NCBI RefSeq assembly: GCF_049933045.1
Contig: NZ_CP187926.1
Coordinates: forward strand, 3,410,001 to 3,474,000
Length of the DNA: 64,000 bases
Origin: Pseudocolwellia sp049933045
Lineage (GTDB): Bacteria > Pseudomonadota > Gammaproteobacteria > Enterobacterales > Alteromonadaceae
Direction of reading: 5' to 3'
Below, one piece after another: positions 26,470 to 36,189 of the stretch (positions are counted from its first letter, which is position 1; each line of letters starts with the position of its first letter). A model generated the notes under the pieces. The model ran no database searches. It was not told the origin of the DNA and saw nothing but the letters and a program-made list of their open reading frames with translations. Made by a program: the position numbers and the translations under genes.

Positions 26470-27015
26470 TTAGAGCTTGAAGAAATGCTCTTGGTAAACT
26501 TTAAGCTCAGCAATAGACTCACGAATATCATCCATAGCTAAATGCGCACCTGTTTTAACCACTTTATCTAAGACTTCTGGCTTCCATCGTCTTGCCAGTT
26601 CTTTCACTGTACTTACATCTAAATTGCGGTAATGAAAGTAATCTTCAAAGTCAGGCATGTATTTGTTAATAAAACGACGGTCTTGCCCTATGCTATTACC
26701 ACACATCGGCGACTTGCCTTTTGACACATATTGCTCAACAAATTTAATAGTTTCTTTTGTTGCTGTGGCTAAATCAGTAGTACTGTCTTTACAACGCTGC
26801 GTTAAACCAGACTTGCCATGATGATCTACACACCATTCATTCATATTATCTAAGGTATCGTCAGATTGATGAATAGCAAATACAGGACCTTCTGCTAAAA
26901 CATTCAGTTGACTGTCTGTCACTATGCTCGCGATTTCTAAAATCACATCGGTTTCAGGCTCTAATCCTGTCATTTCAAGATCAAGCCATATTAAATTTGT
27001 ATCATTGCACGCCAT
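26470..27015 (-). CDS. orn: Oligoribonuclease
   Basis: Orn is the essential 3'-5' exonuclease that degrades di- and oligoribonucleotides, including pGpG from cyclic-di-GMP turnover. I chose the ATG at 27015 (181 residues, identical to E. coli length) because AAGGA lies 7 bases upstream. A longer frame to 27060 adds 15 unlikely residues. DEDDh motifs are seen: WLDLEMTGLEPETD at the N-terminus, then QDRRFINKYMPDFE and HLAMDDIRESI near the end. It is divergent from rsgA, as in E. coli. Confidence 0.96.
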   Translation of the reverse strand: MACNDTNLIWLDLEMTGLEPETDVILEIASIVTDSQLNVLAEGPVFAIHQSDDTLDNMNEWCVDHHGKSGLTQRCKDSTTDLATATKETIKFVEQYVSKGKSPMCGNSIGQDRRFINKYMPDFEDYFHYRNLDVSTVKELARRWKPEVLDKVVKTGAHLAMDDIRESIAELKVYQEHFFKL

Positions 27016-27190
27016 AAATGTGTCCTTATTCCTTGCTAATTCAGTTATACCATCGAACATAATGCTATGATTATCTATTAATGATCAGACAAGGTTAGAT
27101 GAATTATTCATTTTTCAGTATAATACGTGAGAATAAATAATGTTCATAACCCTTTAAGCGGATAATAAGTAATAACTATGATGACTTCTC

Positions 27191-28228
27191 GTGGCTAAAC
27201 GAACAAAACTGACTAAAGGTCAGGTCAGACGCATTAATGCGAATCAGGACAAAAAACTCAATAAGAAAACTGATAGCGTGCAATGGTTTGACGAAGAATT
27301 AGGTGAGCCTCAACTCGGCACAGTGATTAGCCGATTCGGTCAACATGCTGATGTTGAAGATGAAAACCAAAATTGTCATCGCTGTAATATTCGTCGTGGT
27401 GTTAAATCTTTAGTTTGTGGCGACAAGGTTTTATGGCGCCTAGGTAAAGAAACCAAACATAGTATTACGGGTGTTATTGAAGCGGTTCATGAAAGAACCT
27501 CTATTTTAAGCCGACCTGATGTTTATGATGGGGTAAAACCTATTGCAGCTAACATCAGTCAGATCTTAATTGTTTCTTCTGTATTACCTGCTTTTAACCC
27601 CGATATTATTGATAGATATTTAGTTGCTGCTGAACAAACAGGCATCACTCCTATTATTGTTCTCAATAAAACCGACTTATTTGACGAAACTAATCGTGCT
27701 GCAATTGAAGCACAACTCGATATTTATAAAAATATTGGCTATCAAATACTTTATGTAAGTAATGTAACTCAAGAAGGTATTGATACATTAAAAGCCCAGC
27801 TTGATGAAAAGACGAGTATTTTTGTAGGTCAGTCAGGTGTTGGTAAGTCAACGTTAACTAACAGCTTGATGCCTGAATTAGGCTTGGTGACTAAACAAGT
27901 CTCAGAAAACTCAGGCTTAGGTCAACATACAACAACCGTTGCGAGATTATTTCACTTTAATGATGGTGGTGATTTGATCGACTCTCCGGGTATACGTGAG
28001 TTTGGTTTATGGCATTTAACGCCTGAACAAGTTTGCTCTGGGTTTATCGAGTTTTCAGATTACATAGGTACTTGTAAGTTTAGAGACTGTAAACATAAAA
28101 CAGATCCTGGCTGTGCATTAATTGCCGCGACAGAAGAAAAGAAAATACATGAAAAACGATTAGCTAGCTTTCAACGTATTTTATCAAGCTTAGGTGAAAA
28201 CACACTAACATCACGCTTTAACGACTAA
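27191..28228 (+). CDS. rsgA: Ribosome small subunit-dependent GTPase RsgA
   Basis: RsgA is a circularly permuted GTPase acting in late 30S maturation. The 345-residue protein starts from GTG. A basic N-terminus and an OB fold come first. The permuted GTPase follows, with NKTDLFDE before the P-loop GQSGVGKSTL, then DSPGIREFGL. The zinc-binding C-terminal region reads CKFRDCKHKTDPGCAL. It is divergent from orn and followed by psd, the conserved gammaproteobacterial arrangement. Confidence 0.96.
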   Translation: MAKRTKLTKGQVRRINANQDKKLNKKTDSVQWFDEELGEPQLGTVISRFGQHADVEDENQNCHRCNIRRGVKSLVCGDKVLWRLGKETKHSITGVIEAVHERTSILSRPDVYDGVKPIAANISQILIVSSVLPAFNPDIIDRYLVAAEQTGITPIIVLNKTDLFDETNRAAIEAQLDIYKNIGYQILYVSNVTQEGIDTLKAQLDEKTSIFVGQSGVGKSTLTNSLMPELGLVTKQVSENSGLGQHTTTVARLFHFNDGGDLIDSPGIREFGLWHLTPEQVCSGFIEFSDYIGTCKFRDCKHKTDPGCALIAATEEKKIHEKRLASFQRILSSLGENTLTSRFND

Positions 28229-28303
28229 AGGTTATAGCATGTAAGCTAAGTTCGTAAATAAATAATTCAAAATACAACTAAGACTATATTTAAAGGAAAA
28301 CCC

Positions 28304-29179
28304 GTGAACACTGACAATATCAAAATAGCACTTCAGTACTTAATGCCTAAACATGCTATTTCTCGTTTAGTAGGAAAATTTGCAGCAGCAGAAGCGGGCT
28401 GGTTAACCACTAAAGCTATAGAAAAATTTATCAAAGCTTACAACATCAATATGGGCGAAGCTAAATTAAAAAACGCGAGCGACTTTAAAACCTTTAATGA
28501 CTTCTTCACTCGTGAATTAGAAGAAGGCGCTCGTAACATCGACGATAATAACGACACACTTTGTTATCCCGTTGATGGTGCTATTAGCCAACAAGGCGAT
28601 ATTGAAAAAGATCAATTAATACAAGCTAAAGGCTTTAATTACAGCCTAGCGAGTTTATTAGGTGGTAATGAAGATGATGCTGTTCCATTTGAGAATGGTA
28701 AATTTTCTTGTATTTATTTAGCTCCAAAAGATTATCACCGTATTCATATGCCTATGGCAGCTACTTTAAGAAAAATGATTTATGTGCCTGGTGAGTTGTT
28801 TTCAGTAAATCCTCTTACTGCTCAAAATGTACCTAACTTATTTGCTAGAAACGAAAGGGTTGTTACGATTTTTGATACTGAACATGGTTCGCTTGCTATG
28901 GTATTAGTGGGAGCGACAATTGTTGCAAGTATTGAAACAGCTTGGGCTGGTACAATTACACCACCAGCAGGAAAGAATATTTTTACTTGGCATTACCCTA
29001 TCTCAGGGCCTGATTCTGTTCACTTAAAGAAAGGTGAAGAGATGGGCAGATTTAAGCTTGGTTCAACAGTTGTTTCTACATTCTCACCTAATATGATCGA
29101 ATTTAATAAAGATGCAGGTCCAGAAACTGTAACTCGACTTGGTGAGCATTATGCGGATATCAGTAATTTAAACCGTTGA
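28304..29179 (+). CDS. psd: Phosphatidylserine decarboxylase proenzyme
   Basis: Psd converts phosphatidylserine to phosphatidylethanolamine at the inner membrane. The proenzyme cleaves itself at LGS (residues 252-254 here) to form the pyruvoyl group on the small alpha chain. The 291-residue protein also shows YPVDGAISQ, YLAPKDYHRIHMP and the FNDFFTREL motif. The start is GTG after AAAGGAAAA. It is 75 bp downstream of rsgA. Confidence 0.96.
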   Translation: MNTDNIKIALQYLMPKHAISRLVGKFAAAEAGWLTTKAIEKFIKAYNINMGEAKLKNASDFKTFNDFFTRELEEGARNIDDNNDTLCYPVDGAISQQGDIEKDQLIQAKGFNYSLASLLGGNEDDAVPFENGKFSCIYLAPKDYHRIHMPMAATLRKMIYVPGELFSVNPLTAQNVPNLFARNERVVTIFDTEHGSLAMVLVGATIVASIETAWAGTITPPAGKNIFTWHYPISGPDSVHLKKGEEMGRFKLGSTVVSTFSPNMIEFNKDAGPETVTRLGEHYADISNLNR

Positions 29180-29272
29180 TTTTTGTTGCTCATTTAAACA
29201 ACACGATATAGGATTGTAATATACAATTCCGTGCTCTTTTGAGACACAATTTAATAATTTTAAGGAAATGCA

Positions 29273-29656
29273 ATGAGTCGTAGTAAGTCTGGTTTAAAAC
29301 CAACTGCAGCGGAGCTATCTCTTCTCAATGTTTTATGGCAAATAGGCCCTGCAACAGTAAGACAGATTCATAACATAGTCAGTGAAAAGCAAAACACAGG
29401 TTATTCAACTGTTTTAAAAATTCTACAAATTATGCACGAAAAAACATTAGTTGTTAGAGATGAAAGCAACAGAGCACATGTATACGCACCAGCAAACAGT
29501 GAAATACAAACGCAATCATCTTTATTAAAAGACTTAGTAAGCAAAGCCTTTGGTGGTTCTACATCTAAACTTGTTTTAAGAGCATTGGATGATACAACCA
29601 GCAGTGAAGAAATTGCCGACATTCGTAAATTGCTTAACGAATTAGAGCAAAAATAA
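29273..29656 (+). CDS. BlaI/MecI/CopY-family transcriptional repressor
   Basis: A 127-residue winged-helix repressor of the Penicillinase_R family. The DNA-binding domain occupies about residues 10-80 (LLNVLWQIGPATVRQIHNIV, TGYSTVLKILQIMHEKTLV). A short dimerisation C-terminus includes TSSEEIADIRKLLNELEQK. It is paired with the M56 peptidase 22 bp downstream. In the Bla/Mec paradigm the peptidase signals cleavage of the repressor. No beta-lactamase is adjacent, so the controlled genes are unknown, perhaps only this pair. Confidence 0.9.
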   Translation: MSRSKSGLKPTAAELSLLNVLWQIGPATVRQIHNIVSEKQNTGYSTVLKILQIMHEKTLVVRDESNRAHVYAPANSEIQTQSSLLKDLVSKAFGGSTSKLVLRALDDTTSSEEIADIRKLLNELEQK

Positions 29657-29678
29657 ATATTTAGTTAATGGATAAGTA

Positions 29679-31556
29679 ATGCAAGACAGCTTTTTAAACA
29701 GCCCTCTAGTTTACAGTATCGCTCTAACTCTTATCCATTTTCTATGGCAAGGGGCATTAATCGCACTTGCCCTAAAAGTTGCTTTAATATTTACACCACA
29801 TCAAAAGTCCCAATTACGTTATGCGTTTACATCGGGGGCAATGTTACTTAACTTTATTAGCCCACTGATCACTTTCTTTATTATTTACCAACACAACAAT
29901 TTGCAGTTAACACCGCAGTTAACAGTTATTTCAGTGACTGACATGATTTATGTGCAGTCTTTAATAAATAACGCGTGGTATACCAACATTGTTGAATACT
30001 TACCTTATTTAACTCTGCTGTGGTTAAGTATTATTTCTATATTATCGTTAAAGTTTTTAATTGAGCTCTATTCAGTAAATCAACTGCCTAAAAATAATGT
30101 GTTAGCGCCTGACAATGAACTATATGAGCGCTTTGAAGCACTTGCTAAAAAAGTAGGTCTACAAAAAACACCAAATTTATTATTGTCGTTAGATACTCAT
30201 GTACCTATGGCGATTGGTTGGTTAAAACCTATGGTGCTTTTACCTGTAAGTATGCTGACAGGATTAACACCAACGCAATTAGATATGTTGATCCTGCACG
30301 AATTAGCGCATATTCGTCGGTACGATTACTTTGTTAACTTTATACAATCGCTTGTCGAGATCATTTTATTCTTTCATCCCGCTGTACTTTGGGTATCGAA
30401 TCAAATGCGAAATGAAAGAGAGTATTGTAGTGATGATATCGCTGTTAAACATTCAGGTGATCCTATAGCTTATGCTCATACGCTTGCTGATACAGCAACC
30501 TTATGTAATAAGCATCGCAATCATTCAATCCCTAATATGGCAATGGCAGCTTCTGGTGGAGATTTAACCCAAAGGGTTTTAAGACTGGTTAATGAACATC
30601 ACTGTGCTTCAAGTAACCAAGCCAGCAAGTGGTTTGCTTCTTTAGCCGTTTTATCTGTTGTGCTAATCGCCTCATCTCAGCAACTTATTACCTTATTAAA
30701 AATGGAGTTAAATGCAGCTTACTTTACGCCGACAGTAAGAATTATAGATGCTCCTTTACATACTGAAACTAAAAGCCCGAATGAATTAAGCACAACATTA
30801 GCTCAATCAATTAAAAACAATTACACAATAAAAGCTCAACAAGCTAAGAATTCAGTTCAGATAGTCGAACCTACTGCTTTAACAAAAAACGAACGACAAT
30901 CAATAGCAAACCAAGATAAGTCACTTTCTACAAAAACAGTAGATAGACAGACACCTGTTATCCAGAATCAAACCTTCAGTGACATTGAAGCTAAACTATC
31001 ACCAACAGCAGATTTACCCAATAAAACCATTAATAATTTATTGGGGAATTCAAATAACAGCTCATCAAATAAAACAACATCTGAAATAGCTTTTGAAAAA
31101 ACAGATTCAAGTTCAGCGATTAACTCATCTAAAAATAACTATTCAAAACAGTTATCAGAATTAAAAACAACGCTTGACCAAAGTAACCAACATATCCAAC
31201 TTAGAAATATTGATGCTTACAATTCTCTTGAGAATACAAACCTTGTTTTAGCTTCGAGTTCTAGTAAAGATACTGTTTCACATGATAATGCTGAATTGAT
31301 CTTCTCAGTTCCTCCTAGATATCCGATAATGGCTAAACGTAAAGGTATTGAGTTAGAAGTAAAAGTTACTTTTACTATTGACGAGAATGGCTACGTTAAA
31401 GATGTAGATTTTCCACCTGTGAAATATCACCGTAACTATTTCAAAAGTTCAGTTCGCTACGCTATGGAAAAATGGCGTTTTATACCTGCTCAACATAATG
31501 GTGAAGCAGTAGAGAGTGAAATGTCGAAGATATTCTCGTTCAGCTTAGAGAAGTAG
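29679..31556 (+). CDS. M56 (BlaR1/MecR1-like) membrane metalloprotease with TonB-like C-terminus
   Basis: The 625-residue protein has several N-terminal membrane helices (about residues 10-35, 50-70, 108-130). The zinc site HELAH lies at residues 207-211, with a downstream ERE..DD segment at 246-253. A further helix near 320-340 precedes a long Ser/Thr/Asn-rich periplasmic linker (about 370-535). The final 85 residues form a TonB C-terminal domain (PPRYPIMAKRKGIEL, MEKWRFIPA). It lacks the penicillin-binding sensor domain of BlaR1. It probably senses an envelope signal and relays to the BlaI-like repressor encoded just upstream. Confidence 0.88.
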   Translation: MQDSFLNSPLVYSIALTLIHFLWQGALIALALKVALIFTPHQKSQLRYAFTSGAMLLNFISPLITFFIIYQHNNLQLTPQLTVISVTDMIYVQSLINNAWYTNIVEYLPYLTLLWLSIISILSLKFLIELYSVNQLPKNNVLAPDNELYERFEALAKKVGLQKTPNLLLSLDTHVPMAIGWLKPMVLLPVSMLTGLTPTQLDMLILHELAHIRRYDYFVNFIQSLVEIILFFHPAVLWVSNQMRNEREYCSDDIAVKHSGDPIAYAHTLADTATLCNKHRNHSIPNMAMAASGGDLTQRVLRLVNEHHCASSNQASKWFASLAVLSVVLIASSQQLITLLKMELNAAYFTPTVRIIDAPLHTETKSPNELSTTLAQSIKNNYTIKAQQAKNSVQIVEPTALTKNERQSIANQDKSLSTKTVDRQTPVIQNQTFSDIEAKLSPTADLPNKTINNLLGNSNNSSSNKTTSEIAFEKTDSSSAINSSKNNYSKQLSELKTTLDQSNQHIQLRNIDAYNSLENTNLVLASSSSKDTVSHDNAELIFSVPPRYPIMAKRKGIELEVKVTFTIDENGYVKDVDFPPVKYHRNYFKSSVRYAMEKWRFIPAQHNGEAVESEMSKIFSFSLEK

Positions 31557-31719
31557 CATTTATTAGTCCCACCCATAGATTAATTCAGTTATTTATTCGT
31601 TGTAACTCACTTCATGAGTTATCTTGTATAGACTATCCCTCGTTTTAGATGGCATCGTGTTTTAATACTTGGTAAATTCACTATTGAGTATAAGTATTAA
31701 AGGCATAAGGGAAATTAAG

Positions 31720-32697
31720 TTGGGTAATAATGTACATAACGAGCAAGATATTTTCTGGGAGCAAGGGGTTTTTAATGCTTTCAAAGGAAAAGATGATCTA
31801 GATATTCACTATGCTCATTTCAAACACAGCCCTACTTCACCTATTATTGTTATTTCACCTGGTCGATGTGAAAGCTACCTCAAATACAAAGAAACAGCTT
31901 TTGAATTATATCAATCAGGTTACAGCATCTTTATTGTAGATCATCGAGGCCAAGGTTTGTCGAGTCGTATGCTAGCCAATAAGTACAAAGGCTATGTGAA
32001 AAAATTTGATGATTATGCTGACGACTTATATCAATTTGTCACGACTATCGTAGCGCCTTATTCAGGCAATACACTTCCTTATTTATTAGCCCATTCTATG
32101 GGATGTGCAATCACCTTAAGAATGCTGCAGCTTTACCCTAAAGTGATAAAAAAAGCAGTATTACTTTCACCTATGATTGCCATAAATACAGGACCACTAC
32201 CTTACTTATTAGCGATTAATATTATTAGATTTACTGATAAACTTAATCAAATACTATCAAAAGAATCTTGGTATTTTGCAGGGCAATCTAACTTTAAAGT
32301 TAAGCCATTTAAAAATAACCCACTAACCCATTGTGAAAAACGTTATCACGCTTTTGCAGATTTATATCAAGATAATCATGCTATACAATTGGGTGGTGTG
32401 ACGGTTAAGTGGTTATATGAAGCATTTAAAACAGAGCATCTAATCTTCTCTAACTTAAACAAAATCAGTACACCTATTTGTTTACTTCAAGCGAGTGACG
32501 ACATTGTTATCGATAATAAAAAACAAAACAATTTCTGTCGGCAGCTTAATGCTTTATCTCCTGAGCTAATAACGCCAAAACCTGTTGTTATTGAAGGAGC
32601 TTATCATGAGTTACTTTTCGAAAAAGATAGCATTAGAGACGAAACATTAACACAGATACGTCAATTCTTTTCAGTTGCTTCTACAACATCAGGTTGA
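31720..32697 (+). CDS. pldB: Alpha/beta hydrolase, lysophospholipase L2-like
   Basis: This serine hydrolase is predicted to deacylate lysophospholipids. The nucleophile elbow is AHSMG, with an oxyanion-region ISPGRCESYLKY and VDHRGQGLSSR upstream. A C-terminal acid/His pair lies in SDDIVID and GAYHELLFEKD. I prefer the TTG at 31720 because AAGGG lies just upstream. A longer frame begins with a TTG at 31669 that lacks such a site. The gene overlaps the end of the convergent fieF-like gene by 37 bp. The exact substrate is inferred from family resemblance. Confidence 0.8.
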   Translation: MGNNVHNEQDIFWEQGVFNAFKGKDDLDIHYAHFKHSPTSPIIVISPGRCESYLKYKETAFELYQSGYSIFIVDHRGQGLSSRMLANKYKGYVKKFDDYADDLYQFVTTIVAPYSGNTLPYLLAHSMGCAITLRMLQLYPKVIKKAVLLSPMIAINTGPLPYLLAINIIRFTDKLNQILSKESWYFAGQSNFKVKPFKNNPLTHCEKRYHAFADLYQDNHAIQLGGVTVKWLYEAFKTEHLIFSNLNKISTPICLLQASDDIVIDNKKQNNFCRQLNALSPELITPKPVVIEGAYHELLFEKDSIRDETLTQIRQFFSVASTTSG

Positions 32698-33575
32698 GGG
32701 TGCGGATCGTGATGAATAAGCACTTCACAAGGTTTTAGCGCTTCTTCTATTTCTTTTTCAATCATTTCTCCAATAGCATGAGCTTCAAATAAAGATAGCT
32801 TGTCATCAAGCTCTAAATGAAATTGAATAAACTTATCAGGGCCTGATTGTCTTGTTCTTAAGTCATGTAAACCGTAGGTTTCTTTATGATTAATCACTAT
32901 ATTAGTAATGATATTCTGCTCATCTTTTGTAAGTTCGTGATCCATTAACTGATAAACACTTAGCCAAACAATTTGTCCTGCTCCCCATAATAAAAACAAA
33001 CCCACTAAAATAGTAAAAAAACCGTCTGCTCTTAACCATATACCACCACTTAAAAATAAAGCTAACAGCACACCAGCATTAAGAACTAGATCAGATTGAT
33101 AATGCAAAGCATCGGCACTGATCGCTACTGATTTTGTTTTTTTAATAACAATTTTTTGAATCACAACTAAACCCAAGGTAAGAATAATTGCGATAACGGT
33201 GACTACGATCCCAATATTTGAATGTACAATCGCTTGTGGCGTGATCATCCGACCCACGCCATGAAATATAAGTAATAATGCAGAACCCATAACGAATGCC
33301 GACTGTACCAAACCTGCTAAACTTTCTGCTTTACCATGACCGAACCTATGTTCGTTATCTGCTGGTGCTAATGCATAACGTAAAATGACAACATTCATTA
33401 TAGAAGCGAATAAATCGAGTAAAGAATCAGTTGTTGATGCCAGCATTGAACTCGCATCAGTAATAAACCATGCATATAGTTTTATAATAACAAGCAATAA
33501 AGCGGTACCTGAGGCGCTGTAAGCAGCAAGTTTAACTAAAATGCTATAGTTTTTCTCTTTATCTGCAGTTTCCAA
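32661..33575 (-). CDS. fieF: Cation diffusion facilitator, FieF type
   Basis: An inner-membrane metal/proton antiporter exporting Fe(II), Zn(II) or similar ions. The 304-residue protein has six predicted membrane helices in the first ~210 residues. Metal-site segments DSLLDLFASIMN, HRFGHGKAES and HYQSDLVLNAG carry the Asp/His residues expected for FieF. A cytosolic domain (FHLELDDKLSLFEAHAIGEMIE, HHDPHPQPD) closes the protein. Its 3' end overlaps the convergent pldB-like gene. Confidence 0.92.
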   Translation of the reverse strand: METADKEKNYSILVKLAAYSASGTALLLVIIKLYAWFITDASSMLASTTDSLLDLFASIMNVVILRYALAPADNEHRFGHGKAESLAGLVQSAFVMGSALLLIFHGVGRMITPQAIVHSNIGIVVTVIAIILTLGLVVIQKIVIKKTKSVAISADALHYQSDLVLNAGVLLALFLSGGIWLRADGFFTILVGLFLLWGAGQIVWLSVYQLMDHELTKDEQNIITNIVINHKETYGLHDLRTRQSGPDKFIQFHLELDDKLSLFEAHAIGEMIEKEIEEALKPCEVLIHHDPHPQPDVVEATEKN

Positions 33576-33747
33576 AAAAGTCTCTTCCTGTTTATTTGAT
33601 GAGGTTTATAAACACTGTTCTCAAGTTGATTAGCATAGCCTTAACATTTGTTAAAACCAAGTCGTTAATAAAGCACATACAAATAAGTTTTAGCAAAGCT
33701 GTTAAGGTTGTTATAATTGAAGAATAGACTAAATACAGAGTGTTACT

Positions 33748-34212
33748 ATGTTAGATGTTGTACTTTACCAACCACAAATCCCACCAAATACAGGCAATAT
33801 TATCCGCTTGTGTGCAAATTCAGGCTTTCGATTACATTTGATCGAACCATTAGGATTTGATTTTGATGATAAAAAGTTAAAACGAGCAGGGTTAGATTAT
33901 CACGAATTTGCGGCAACAAAACGCCATAGTAATTTTGAAGCATTCTTAGCCAGTGAATCGCCTAAAAGAATATTAGCCATTACTACTAAAACAGATAACT
34001 ATTATGGCGATGTTCAATTTACAGAAGGTGATTTTTTACTCTTTGGTTCTGAGACCAGTGGATTACCTGAGGAAGTAAGACAGCAGATACCTGACGAGAA
34101 TAAAATACGTATACCTATGCTAGAAGGTAGTAGAAGTATGAACTTGTCGAATGCAACAGCGGTAATTGTATATGATGCTTGGAGGCAGTTAGGTTTTCCT
34201 AACGCGGTATAA
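33748..34212 (+). CDS. trmL: tRNA (cytidine/uridine-2'-O-)-methyltransferase TrmL
   Basis: TrmL methylates the ribose at wobble position 34 of tRNA-Leu isoacceptors using SAM. This 154-residue SPOUT protein begins MLDVVLYQPQIPPNTGNIIR. The SPOUT knot motifs FGSETSGLPEE and IPMLEGSRSMNLSNA follow. The length matches E. coli TrmL (157). Confidence 0.95.
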   Translation: MLDVVLYQPQIPPNTGNIIRLCANSGFRLHLIEPLGFDFDDKKLKRAGLDYHEFAATKRHSNFEAFLASESPKRILAITTKTDNYYGDVQFTEGDFLLFGSETSGLPEEVRQQIPDENKIRIPMLEGSRSMNLSNATAVIVYDAWRQLGFPNAV

Positions 34213-34267
34213 TACCAAGTTAATTAATCGAATTGGCATAACATCAAGATTATAAACTTTCTCAAAC

Positions 34268-34297
34268 AATAAACCGTCGTAAAAGGATGGTTTATTT
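34268..34297. terminator. Possible bidirectional terminator between trmL and gpsA
   Basis: AATAAACC (34268-34275) and GGTTTATT (34289-34296) form an 8 bp stem, AT-rich on both sides, in the gap between two convergent genes. The stem is weak. Confidence 0.45.
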
Positions 34298-34326
34298 AAA
34301 TTATTTTAAAGAGAATCCAATAAGAA

Positions 34327-35334
34327 TTATTCGTAGGTTGGTTCACGAGAAAGTAAGTCAGCTGCAGCCGCTTTAGCAGGTTTGTCGCAATATAATACTT
34401 GATAAACTTGTTCAACAATTGGCATTTCAACATTCATTCGCTTAGCAAGCATATAAACTTCATTGGTATTTCGATAGCCTTCAACCACTTGCCCAATATC
34501 TTTCATGGCTTGTTTAGTTTCAACACCACGCCCAAGAGCCAAACCAAAACGTCTGTTTCTCGATTGATCATCAGTACAAGTTAGTACTAAATCACCTAAG
34601 CCCGCCATTCCCATAAAAGTGGTTGGTTCTGCACCTAATGCAGCGCCTAGCCGAGTCATTTCAACTAAACCACGGGTAATTAATGCTGTTCTTGCGTTAG
34701 CACCAAAGCCAATACCATCTGCCATACCTGCACCGATAGCAATTACATTTTTAACCGCTCCACCTAGTTGAACACCGATAAAGTCATTATTACTGTAAAC
34801 CCTAAAGGTTTTTCCACAATGTAATAAACTTGAAATTTCTTTAACGAATTCATCATCGGTAGATGATACTGATATAGCGGTAGGTAAACCCATTGCCATT
34901 TCTTTAGCAAATGTTGGTCCTGATAATACAGCTAGTGATATATCTTTACCTAAAATATCACACGCTACATCTTGTAATAAGCGACCTGAGTCAGGGTCTA
35001 AACCTTTAGTTGCCCAAGCAAGACGTGAAGTAGGTGTAACATAAGGTTTTAATTGTTTAAGTGTCTCACCAAAAACATGGCTAGGAACAACAACAAGGAT
35101 ATTATCACTCGAACGGACAGCTTTTTCTAAATCAGCTTCTAACGTCAAAGTTTCAGGAAACGTGCAACCTGGCAGATATTTATTATTCTCGCGTGTTGTA
35201 GCCATTTCAGCTATATGTGCAGGATCTCGAGCCCATAAGGTTGTTTGATGACCATTACGAGCTAAAGAAATAGCAAGAGCAGTGCCGTAAGAGCCTGCTC
35301 CTATAACTGAAATGCTTTTATTGAGAACTGACAA
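34327..35334 (-). CDS. gpsA: Glycerol-3-phosphate dehydrogenase [NAD(P)+]
   Basis: GpsA makes sn-glycerol 3-phosphate from dihydroxyacetone phosphate for phospholipid synthesis. The 335-residue protein has the dinucleotide motif GAGSYGTALAISLARNGH at residues 12-29. SGPTFAKEMAMGLPTA and the catalytic-domain GAVKNVIAIGAGMADG follow. It starts directly after secB, the conserved secB-gpsA pair. Its product is also the substrate for the glycerol-3-phosphate cytidylyltransferase at 57547. Confidence 0.96.
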   Translation of the reverse strand: MSVLNKSISVIGAGSYGTALAISLARNGHQTTLWARDPAHIAEMATTRENNKYLPGCTFPETLTLEADLEKAVRSSDNILVVVPSHVFGETLKQLKPYVTPTSRLAWATKGLDPDSGRLLQDVACDILGKDISLAVLSGPTFAKEMAMGLPTAISVSSTDDEFVKEISSLLHCGKTFRVYSNNDFIGVQLGGAVKNVIAIGAGMADGIGFGANARTALITRGLVEMTRLGAALGAEPTTFMGMAGLGDLVLTCTDDQSRNRRFGLALGRGVETKQAMKDIGQVVEGYRNTNEVYMLAKRMNVEMPIVEQVYQVLYCDKPAKAAAADLLSREPTYE

Positions 35335-35844
35335 CTAGTGAGTCTCAGCACCTGAAGGATTAGCTTCAGCTTGTTGTGCAGCTTGTGCTTTTTGTTGAAC
35401 ATAAGAAGCAAATAAAGCTTCAAAGTTCACAGGCGCTAAGTTTAACTGAGGGAAAGAACCTCTGTTTACAAGGTTAGCTACAGTTTCTCTTGCGTATGGG
35501 AATAATGTAGTTGGACAAAAAGCACCAATTGCATGAGCTAATTGAGCTTCTGGTAAATTACCAATAGTGAAAATACCTGCTTGTTGTACTTCTGCTAAAA
35601 ACGCAGTTTTTTCATTAACTGTTGCTGTAACCGTTAAAGATAAAACAACTTCATAAGTATCGTCAGCTAATTTGTCCGAACGTGTATCAATATCTAATTT
35701 AACTTCAGGCTTCCAATCTTCTTGGAAAATTGCAGGTGAATTAGGTGTTTCAAATGAAACATCTTTTGTATAAACACGTTGAATAGCAAATTGAGGAGCT
35801 GATTCAGCTGTAGCGGCTTCGTTACTTTGAATGTCATCAGACAT
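35335..35844 (-). CDS. secB: Protein-export chaperone SecB
   Basis: SecB is a tetrameric chaperone that keeps preproteins unfolded and passes them to SecA. The 169-residue protein has the SecB core (FAIQRVYTKDVSFETPNSP, LDIDTRSDKLADDTYEVVL, AHAIGAFCPTTLFPYARE). A C-terminal tail ending in ESNPSGAETH-like residues follows. It lies between grxC and gpsA, as in E. coli. Confidence 0.97.
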   Translation of the reverse strand: MSDDIQSNEAATAESAPQFAIQRVYTKDVSFETPNSPAIFQEDWKPEVKLDIDTRSDKLADDTYEVVLSLTVTATVNEKTAFLAEVQQAGIFTIGNLPEAQLAHAIGAFCPTTLFPYARETVANLVNRGSFPQLNLAPVNFEALFASYVQQKAQAAQQAEANPSGAETH

Positions 35845-35919
35845 AATAAATATTTCCTATATTAATGGTGCTTGAATAGCACCTTATTATTCAATTTCAA
35901 AAACATTATTCGTTAATGT

Positions 35920-36174
35920 TTATTTTAATAACTCATCTAATTTTCCATTTGCGTGTAATGCGAATAAATCATCACAACCACCAACATGGTTTTCATTAAA
36001 AAAGATTTGTGGAACTGTGTATGCGCCTTTGCTGCGATCAATCATCTTAGTACGAAGATCGTTATCGCCATCAATTTTGATTTCATTAAATGCGACATTT
36101 TTTTCTGTTAGTAAAGCTTTAGCTCTTACACAGAAAGGACACGTTTGTTTAGTATAAATATCAACTGTAGCCAT
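35920..36174 (-). CDS. grxC: Glutaredoxin 3
   Basis: A small dithiol glutaredoxin reducing disulfides with glutathione. The 84-residue protein has the CPFC active site at residues 12-15. The glutathione-binding TVPQIFFNENHVGGCDDL lies further on. It is encoded between the rhodanese gene and secB. Confidence 0.96.
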   Translation of the reverse strand: MATVDIYTKQTCPFCVRAKALLTEKNVAFNEIKIDGDNDLRTKMIDRSKGAYTVPQIFFNENHVGGCDDLFALHANGKLDELLK

Positions 36175-36189
36175 GGTAACTCCTATGGA

